In this document: piece by piece, positions 59,319-64,000 of the stretch
Layout of the letters: each line of letters begins with the position of its first letter
How positions within the stretch are numbered: the first letter of the stretch is position 1
NCBI GenBank assembly: GCA_937988885.1
Contig: CALKHR010000191.1
Span: 44,603-108,602 of the forward strand
Direction of reading: 5' to 3'
Length of the DNA stretch: 64,000 nucleotides
From: an uncultured Roseiflexaceae bacterium
Lineage (GTDB): Bacteria > Chloroflexota > Chloroflexia > Chloroflexales > Roseiflexaceae
Notes under the pieces: model-generated
Seen by the model: only the letters and a program-made list of their open reading frames with translations
What the model was told of the DNA's origin: nothing
Databases searched by the model: none
Position numbers and translations under genes: made by a program

Positions 59319-59588
59319 GTGGCGTTAGAAAACGAACAGAAAAGCGAGATCATCAGCGACTATCAGGTACACGGCAACGACACTGGTTCGCCCGAGGTAC
59401 AGGTCGCTTTGCTAACTGAACGCATCAATCAACTGATTGAGCACCTTAAGCTGCACATTCACGACCATCACTCGCGCCGTGGTTTGCTGAAGCTGGTCGG
59501 TCGTCGCCGACGGCTTTTGGCTTACCTCAGCGGTAAAGATAAGGAGCGCTACCGGGCCCTTATCGAGCGATTGGGCCTGCGCCGCTAA
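59319..59588 (+). CDS. rpsO: 30S ribosomal protein S15
   Basis: 89 residues, standard length. GTG start at 59319 after GAGGAGGAC. S15 motifs: DTGSPEVQVALLTERINQL, HLKLHIHDHHSRRGLLKLVGRRRRLLAYL and a C-terminal RYRALIERLGLRR. Primary 16S rRNA-binding protein of the small subunit. The neighbour is pnp, the common rpsO-pnp arrangement, with a GC hairpin between them. Confidence 0.98.
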   Translation: MALENEQKSEIISDYQVHGNDTGSPEVQVALLTERINQLIEHLKLHIHDHHSRRGLLKLVGRRRRLLAYLSGKDKERYRALIERLGLRR

Positions 59589-59864
59589 GGCCTTTGTAAG
59601 TGTGTACAGGATGTCAAACTCAGTTTCAAGTAATAAGTTGATCAATCTACACTATCTTCTTATTTCTTGGCCCGAGTTTTGAACTGGTTACGCCCAGGGG
59701 CTTTGCCCCCTGGGCTTCTGCGTTGTAAGCCTTGATAGTTCGGTTTGGGGCTGTTAGGGATTGGAGAGCGCTCTCTGGCCACGATACATATCGCGGTCGT
59801 AGATCGGTCTCCAGTGCCTAACGCCCCGCACTGGGTCGCTCGTGCGACCCCAAAGGAAAGAAGT
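59589..59864. other. rpsO-pnp intercistronic region with hairpins
   Basis: 276 bases. A 9-bp GC hairpin (59692-59700 with 59707-59715) can act as rpsO terminator or attenuator; a 12-bp palindrome GAGAGCGCTCTC lies at 59763-59774. In E. coli the pnp leader hairpin is a target of RNase III and PNPase autocontrol; a similar role here is inference. Confidence 0.5.
59692..59715 (+). terminator. GC-rich hairpin between rpsO and pnp
   Basis: GCCCAGGGG (59692-59700), 6-base loop, CCCCTGGGC (59707-59715), followed by TTCT. Partial terminator or processing site. Confidence 0.55.
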
Positions 59865-62126
59865 ATGTCAGAAAGACAGATCCACTCTGTCAGTGCCGAA
59901 ATCGCTGGGCGCACTCTAACGATCGAAACAGGTCGTTTTGCTGAGCAGGCCGATGGGGCCGTCACAGTTCGCTATGGCGATACGATGCTGCTAGCCACGG
60001 TGGTTGGCGCACGTGAAGCTCGCGAAGGCACCGATTTCTTCCCACTCACGGTCGATTACGAAGAGAAGATGTATGCCGCAGGCAAGATCCCCGGCAGCTT
60101 CTTCAAGCGCGAAGGTCGCGCTACACAAACCGCTATTCTCACCGCCCGCCTGACCGATCGACCGCTCCGTCCGCTGTTCCCGAAGGGCTACTACCACGAA
60201 GTCCAGGTGATCATCACCACGCTGGCGATCGATATGATCAACGACCCAGGCCCACTCTCGATCATCGGGGCCTCGGCTGCGCTCTGCGTTTCCGACTTGC
60301 CCTTCGCTGGTCCGGTCGGCGCCGCACTCGTGGGTCACTTGGATGGCAAGTTGCGCATCAACCCCGAAATGGCCGATCTGGCGAACAGCCGCCTCGAACT
60401 CGTGGTGGCTGGCACCAAGGACGCCGTGCTGATGGTTGAGGCTGGCGCCCACGAGTTGAGCGAAGACGAGATGCTCGAAGCGGTCATTCAGGGCCACGAG
60501 ATCTGCAAGCAGATCTGCGAGTTGCAAGAGCAACTGGTGGCGCTGGCTGGCAAGCCCAAGCGCGAATTCATCCCGCCGCCGGTCGATACCTCGCTTGAGG
60601 AGGCGATCGCTGCCTATATGGGCTCGCGGCTCAAAGAAGCCATCAACAATCCCGATAAAACGCTGCGCCAGGAAGCCACCGAGGCTCTGCGCGCCGATGT
60701 GCTGGCCCACTTCACCGCCGATGAGCCGGAGGAAGAACTGGACGCCCGCACAAAGGCTGTCGATAAAGCCTTCAACGCATTGCTGAAGGAAGAAGTGCGC
60801 TCGGCCATTCTAGATCACGGCATCCGCGTCGATGGCCGCTCGCCCACCGAGATCCGCCCGATCAGCGTCGAGGTTGGCATCATCCCCCGTGTGCACGGCT
60901 CCGGCCTGTTCACCCGTGGCCAGACGCAGGTGCTCACGATCGCCACGCTCGGCTCGCCCGGCGAGGAGCAGCGCCTCGACGATCTTGGCGTCGAGACCAG
61001 CAAGCGCTACATTCACCACTACAACTTCCCGCCCTTCTCGACAGGCGAGGCCAAGCCGCTGCGTGGCCCACGCCGCCGCGACATCGGGCACGGCGCACTA
61101 GCCGAGCGCTCGTTGCTCGCAGTGCTGCCCAGCGAGGAGGAGTTCCCCTACACGCTGCGGCTCGTCTCCGAAACCCTGTCGTCGAACGGCTCGTCGTCGA
61201 TGGCCTCGGTGTGTGGCTCCAGCCTCGCACTGATGGACGCTGGCGTGCCGATCAAGCGGCCTGTCGCAGGTGTTGCGATGGGTCTGATCACCGGTAGCGA
61301 TAACCGCTGGCGCGTGCTGACCGACATCCAGGGCATCGAGGATAACCTCGGTGATATGGACTTCAAGGTCGCCGGCACATCCGAGGGCGTCACTGGCCTG
61401 CAGATGGACATCAAGACCACGGGCATCACCTACGAAGTGATGCGCCAGGCGTTCGCCCAGGCCCGCGAAGGTCGCCTGTTCATCCTCGATAAGATGAACG
61501 CGGTCATCTCGAGCGCCCGCAAGGAACTGTCGCCGTACGCACCACGCATCGTCACCCTCAAGATCGATCCCGAAAAGATCGGCGCGCTGATCGGCCCCGG
61601 TGGCAAGACCATCCGCGGCATCATCGACCAGACCGGAGCTTCGATCGATGTGGAGGACGATGGCCGCGTGTTCATCTCAACTCCAGACGCCGAGGCCGCC
61701 AAGAAGGCGATCTCGATGGTCGAAGCGCTCACCCGCGAGATCAAGGTTGGCGACGTGTTCCTCGGCAAGGTCGTGCGTATCATGCCGTTCGGTGCCTTCG
61801 TCAACTTGGTGCCGGGCCGCGACGGTATGGTACACGTCTCGGAGCTTGATGAGCGGCGCGTTGAGAACGTCGAGGACGTCGTCAAGATGGGCGACGAGGT
61901 CAACGTGATGGTCATCGCCATCGAGCCGGGCACGGGCAAGATCAGCCTGTCGCGGCGCGCAGTCCTCACCGGCGAAACGCCGGATGATCGGATCGCCGCT
62001 GGCGCTGGGCGCGGTGCTGGTGCAGGCCGCAATGGCGGCAACGGCGGCGGCGGTCGAGGTGGCTTCGGTGGCCGCGACCGGGATGGCGACGGCGATCGCA
62101 ATCGCCCACGCCGACGCGACCGCTAA
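59865..62126 (+). CDS. pnp: Polyribonucleotide nucleotidyltransferase (PNPase)
   Basis: 753 residues. 3'-5' phosphorolytic exoribonuclease. Start ATG 59865 after AAAGGAAAG; the longer open frame upstream is leader sequence. First RNase PH core (about 15-230, GRTLTIETGRFAEQADG), helical linker, second RNase PH core (about 310-545, with SVCGSSLALMDAGVPI and the catalytic Asp region GDMDFKVAGTSEGVTGLQMDIK), KH domain about 555-615 (IGPGGKTIRGI), S1 domain about 620-690 (GDVFLGKVVRIMPFGAFVNL), and a Gly/Arg/Asp-rich tail of about 45 residues (GGNGGGGRGGFGGRDRDGD). The tail is likely disordered and RNA-binding. Terminator at 62150-62190. Confidence 0.98.
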   Translation: MSERQIHSVSAEIAGRTLTIETGRFAEQADGAVTVRYGDTMLLATVVGAREAREGTDFFPLTVDYEEKMYAAGKIPGSFFKREGRATQTAILTARLTDRPLRPLFPKGYYHEVQVIITTLAIDMINDPGPLSIIGASAALCVSDLPFAGPVGAALVGHLDGKLRINPEMADLANSRLELVVAGTKDAVLMVEAGAHELSEDEMLEAVIQGHEICKQICELQEQLVALAGKPKREFIPPPVDTSLEEAIAAYMGSRLKEAINNPDKTLRQEATEALRADVLAHFTADEPEEELDARTKAVDKAFNALLKEEVRSAILDHGIRVDGRSPTEIRPISVEVGIIPRVHGSGLFTRGQTQVLTIATLGSPGEEQRLDDLGVETSKRYIHHYNFPPFSTGEAKPLRGPRRRDIGHGALAERSLLAVLPSEEEFPYTLRLVSETLSSNGSSSMASVCGSSLALMDAGVPIKRPVAGVAMGLITGSDNRWRVLTDIQGIEDNLGDMDFKVAGTSEGVTGLQMDIKTTGITYEVMRQAFAQAREGRLFILDKMNAVISSARKELSPYAPRIVTLKIDPEKIGALIGPGGKTIRGIIDQTGASIDVEDDGRVFISTPDAEAAKKAISMVEALTREIKVGDVFLGKVVRIMPFGAFVNLVPGRDGMVHVSELDERRVENVEDVVKMGDEVNVMVIAIEPGTGKISLSRRAVLTGETPDDRIAAGAGRGAGAGRNGGNGGGGRGGFGGRDRDGDGDRNRPRRRDR

Positions 62127-62149
62127 ATCTTCTACCTGAACAGCAAACA

Positions 62150-62190
62150 GGGCGTAAAACGGCACACGTGTCGGTTTTACGCCCTTGTTT
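62150..62190 (+). terminator. Intrinsic terminator of pnp
   Basis: GGGCGTAAAAC (62150-62160) and GTTTTACGCCC (62174-62184), with inner pairing, followed by TTGTTTTAT. Confidence 0.85.
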
Positions 62191-62250
62191 TATATCGCAC
62201 GCCCGCTTCATCGCTACCCTGCTTTCCGATTCTTTCCAAGAAACAAAGCC

Positions 62251-63759
62251 ATGAAACGCTTGCTGTCCACGCCGATCATTCTGCTCCTGATGGCGCTCAC
62301 GCTGCTGCTGTTCCAAGTAGGCGGCACTCTGCCCACCGCCTTGGTGAGCGTGGCGCTCTTTGGTCTGCTGGCGCTGCTCCGCCCCGACCTCGCGCTGTTG
62401 TTCGTGCCGCTCACCGCGCCGCTGTACCTCATCCCCGCGCAGATCACGGGGCTGCGCGCAGATCCGAGCAATCCCTTTCGCCTCCCCACCTATGAGGTAG
62501 CGCTGCTGCTCACCTTCGGCGCGACGTTGGCGCGCTGGGGCTGGCGCGTGCTGCTCGAACGGCGCTTTGCACTGCCCGATTGGCCCACGCTACGCCAACA
62601 ACTCAAGCACTACGCGCCGCACCTGCTGTTTCTGCTGGCGGGCCTGCTCGGCGTGGCGCTGGCGGTCGAGCAGGGGCGGGCACTGCGCGAGTTCCGCTGG
62701 CTGATCCTCGAACCACTGATGCTGTACGGCTTGGTGAAATTTCAACTGGCCACCGCTCCAACACCACCCACCGACAATGCGTTCCGCTTCAGCGGCTTTC
62801 GGGCGTATCTGCTCAACGCGCTGGTGATCGGCGGCGCGCTCACAGGCGCACTGGGCCTGCTGCAATTCGTGGGGGTGGATCTTGTGCCGCTGTTGGGGCG
62901 CAAGGAGTGCTTCGCGCCCGATGGCAGCCCCTGCGCGAACATCGTGGCCGATGGCAGCGTGCGACGGGTGCTCTCGGTCTACGGGCATCCCAACAACCTC
63001 GGGCTTGCGTTGGGGCGCGTCTGGCCGTTGGGGGCAAGCCTCACGCTGGCGCTCGTACTGCGCCACTATGGCCGCAATACGCAACAGCGCGGCCAGCTGA
63101 TCCTCTACGCGTTCGGAACCTTCTGCGCGCTGGGGGGCATCTTCGTCTCGTTCTCGCGGGGCGCGTGGCTCGGCGCAGCCGCCGCATTGGTGGTGCTGGT
63201 GCTGCTCGCCAGTCGCTTGCTCAGCGCGAATGGTCCGAAGCGCGGAGGGATCTTCCAGTGGGGCGTGGCCGCGATCGCGGTGCTCGTGGTGGCCGCAGGG
63301 CTGGTGCTGAACGTGCGGGGCGATATCACGGGCGGCAGTACGCCAGTCCGCCTCTTGCTCTGGCAGGAGGCCACCCAGTACCTACAGCGCCACCCGCTCG
63401 GCATCGGGCTAGATCAGTTTGGGTTCTATCACGACCCGCAGAACACCGCGCTCACCCTGATCAACCCCGCGCTGATCGGCACGAGCGAGCAATACGCTTC
63501 GCATCCCCACACCATGCTGCTCGACATCTTGTTGCGCATCGGGCCGCTGGGTCTGCTCGCCTTCGTCTGGCTGATTGTGCGCTGTGTGCGCCATAGCGTG
63601 CGATTGGCCCATACTCGCACGGCCTGGCCGCTCGGCATGGGCGTGCTGGCCGCCATGGTCGCGGCGCTGGTGCACGGCCAAGTCGATCACTTTTACTTCG
63701 TGCCCGATTTGGCCATACTCTTCTGGATATTGATAGCGCTGGGGGAAGAATCCGCCTAG
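62251..63759 (+). CDS. O-antigen ligase family (Wzy_C-like) membrane protein
   Basis: 502 residues with about ten to twelve hydrophobic helices. The O-antigen ligase/polymerase signature region is recognisable: SVYGHPNNLGLALGRVWPLG, FVSFSRGAWLGAAAA with the conserved Arg, and a large loop before PHTMLLDILLRIGPLGLLAFVWL with the conserved His. Such proteins join or polymerise glycans on lipid carriers at the outer face of the membrane; the acceptor here is unknown. Start ATG 62251 opens a positively charged N-terminus (MKRLLSTPIILLL). Its stop overlaps the convergent partial gene by three bases. No other glycan genes are in view. Confidence 0.8.
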   Translation: MKRLLSTPIILLLMALTLLLFQVGGTLPTALVSVALFGLLALLRPDLALLFVPLTAPLYLIPAQITGLRADPSNPFRLPTYEVALLLTFGATLARWGWRVLLERRFALPDWPTLRQQLKHYAPHLLFLLAGLLGVALAVEQGRALREFRWLILEPLMLYGLVKFQLATAPTPPTDNAFRFSGFRAYLLNALVIGGALTGALGLLQFVGVDLVPLLGRKECFAPDGSPCANIVADGSVRRVLSVYGHPNNLGLALGRVWPLGASLTLALVLRHYGRNTQQRGQLILYAFGTFCALGGIFVSFSRGAWLGAAAALVVLVLLASRLLSANGPKRGGIFQWGVAAIAVLVVAAGLVLNVRGDITGGSTPVRLLLWQEATQYLQRHPLGIGLDQFGFYHDPQNTALTLINPALIGTSEQYASHPHTMLLDILLRIGPLGLLAFVWLIVRCVRHSVRLAHTRTAWPLGMGVLAAMVAALVHGQVDHFYFVPDLAILFWILIALGEESA

Positions 63760-64000
63760 CGGAACGTGGCAAACACGACCGCGATGAGCAACGCACCGCC
63801 GACGGCGCCGTATTCCCAAAAGATGCGTCGCGAGAGTGTGCCTTCGAGGTGGTTCTGCAGCAGACCCGTGATCACATAGAAGATCACGAGCAGTAGCGCA
63901 CCGCCCAACAAGAATGGAGCAGCCCAGTAGTTGAGCGCCCACGTCATCTCGCCGAGCGTGAGACCGACGATGCACGATAGCAGCAGCAGGCCGCTGCGTG
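63756..64000 (-). CDS. Membrane protein, C-terminal part (cut by window edge)
   Basis: The frame is open to the end of the window; 81 codons including the stop are visible. Three hydrophobic stretches (SGLLLLSCIVGLTLG, YWAAPFLLGGALLLVIFYVITGLL, EYGAVGGALLIAVVFATFR) separated by a short charged segment NHLEGTLSRRIFW. Not assignable to a family from this part. A downstream ATG at 63947 could give only 63 residues and is less likely as the real start. Confidence 0.65.
   Translation of the reverse strand, partial: RSGLLLLSCIVGLTLGEMTWALNYWAAPFLLGGALLLVIFYVITGLLQNHLEGTLSRRIFWEYGAVGGALLIAVVFATFR

Noticed and set aside
1..64000. tRNA, rRNA, CRISPR array, prophage or intact insertion sequence
   Set aside because: Scanned the intergenic regions for T-loop-like sequences, regularly spaced repeats, transposase and integrase frames; none were found by eye. 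A dedicated tRNA or covariance-model search was not possible here.

Overview
This 64 kb window is a GC-rich (about 60%) bacterial chromosome segment, most likely from the phylum Chloroflexota. The case for that is the mix of families: a DUF3105 protein, lipoproteins with Thr/Pro-rich linkers, an XRE-STAND-LuxR regulator, a membrane-anchored MA-family peptidase and a eukaryotic-type HisA. This is inferred from gene content and was not checked against a database. I found no tRNA, rRNA, CRISPR array, prophage or intact insertion sequence.

Layout. 1-12.9 kb: 5' part of mtnK, DUF3105 membrane protein, OsmC protein behind a palindrome-bearing promoter, tandem M20 amidohydrolases, alpha/beta hydrolase, a peptidase/solute-binding-protein pair, an aminotransferase, a zinc ribbon and a PAS-GAF histidine kinase. 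13-16.9 kb: a lone CheC-like protein, an XPB-type helicase and a 1 kb hairpin-rich gap. 16.9-23.4 kb (minus strand): histidine operon hisG-hisDC-hisB-hisH-hisF-hisI-hisE, preceded by a short ORF with 12 His in its first 18 codons (a candidate regulatory leader peptide). 23.4-29.2 kb (minus strand): an NAD/ADP-ribose neighbourhood made of nicotinamidase-kptA and nrtR-NADAR-kinase-nadE. Each unit has a strong promoter followed by a similar palindrome, so NrtR control is plausible.

29.4-34.6 kb: thioredoxin-like lipoprotein, PPC protein, map, PAP2 phosphatase, M29 aminopeptidase and a probably leaderless tag. 35-44.1 kb: a 962-residue regulator with two helix-turn-helix domains, then a 3.1 kb tandem duplication encoding two secreted 13-repeat propeller-like proteins with stretches of identical DNA. 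44.4-47 kb: a truncated AT-rich Rhs remnant, then eukaryotic-type hisA with a kinase-like gene. The histidine set is therefore split: hisA is 22 kb from the operon, and no histidinol-phosphatase is seen here. 47-52 kb: a 1300-residue degenerate NTPase-HEAT protein and a receiver/RodZ-type-HTH/transmembrane fusion.

52.4-64 kb: metallophosphoesterase, glycoside-hydrolase lipoprotein, apt, corA, methylmalonyl-CoA epimerase, a flippase-like membrane protein coupled to a FlgD-Ig lipoprotein, rpsO-pnp, an O-antigen-ligase-like protein and a partial membrane protein. Promoters of the TTGACA-N17-TATAAT type are recognisable at several genes, and intrinsic-terminator hairpins close many units. Start codons were chosen by ribosome-binding sites, signal peptides and family length.
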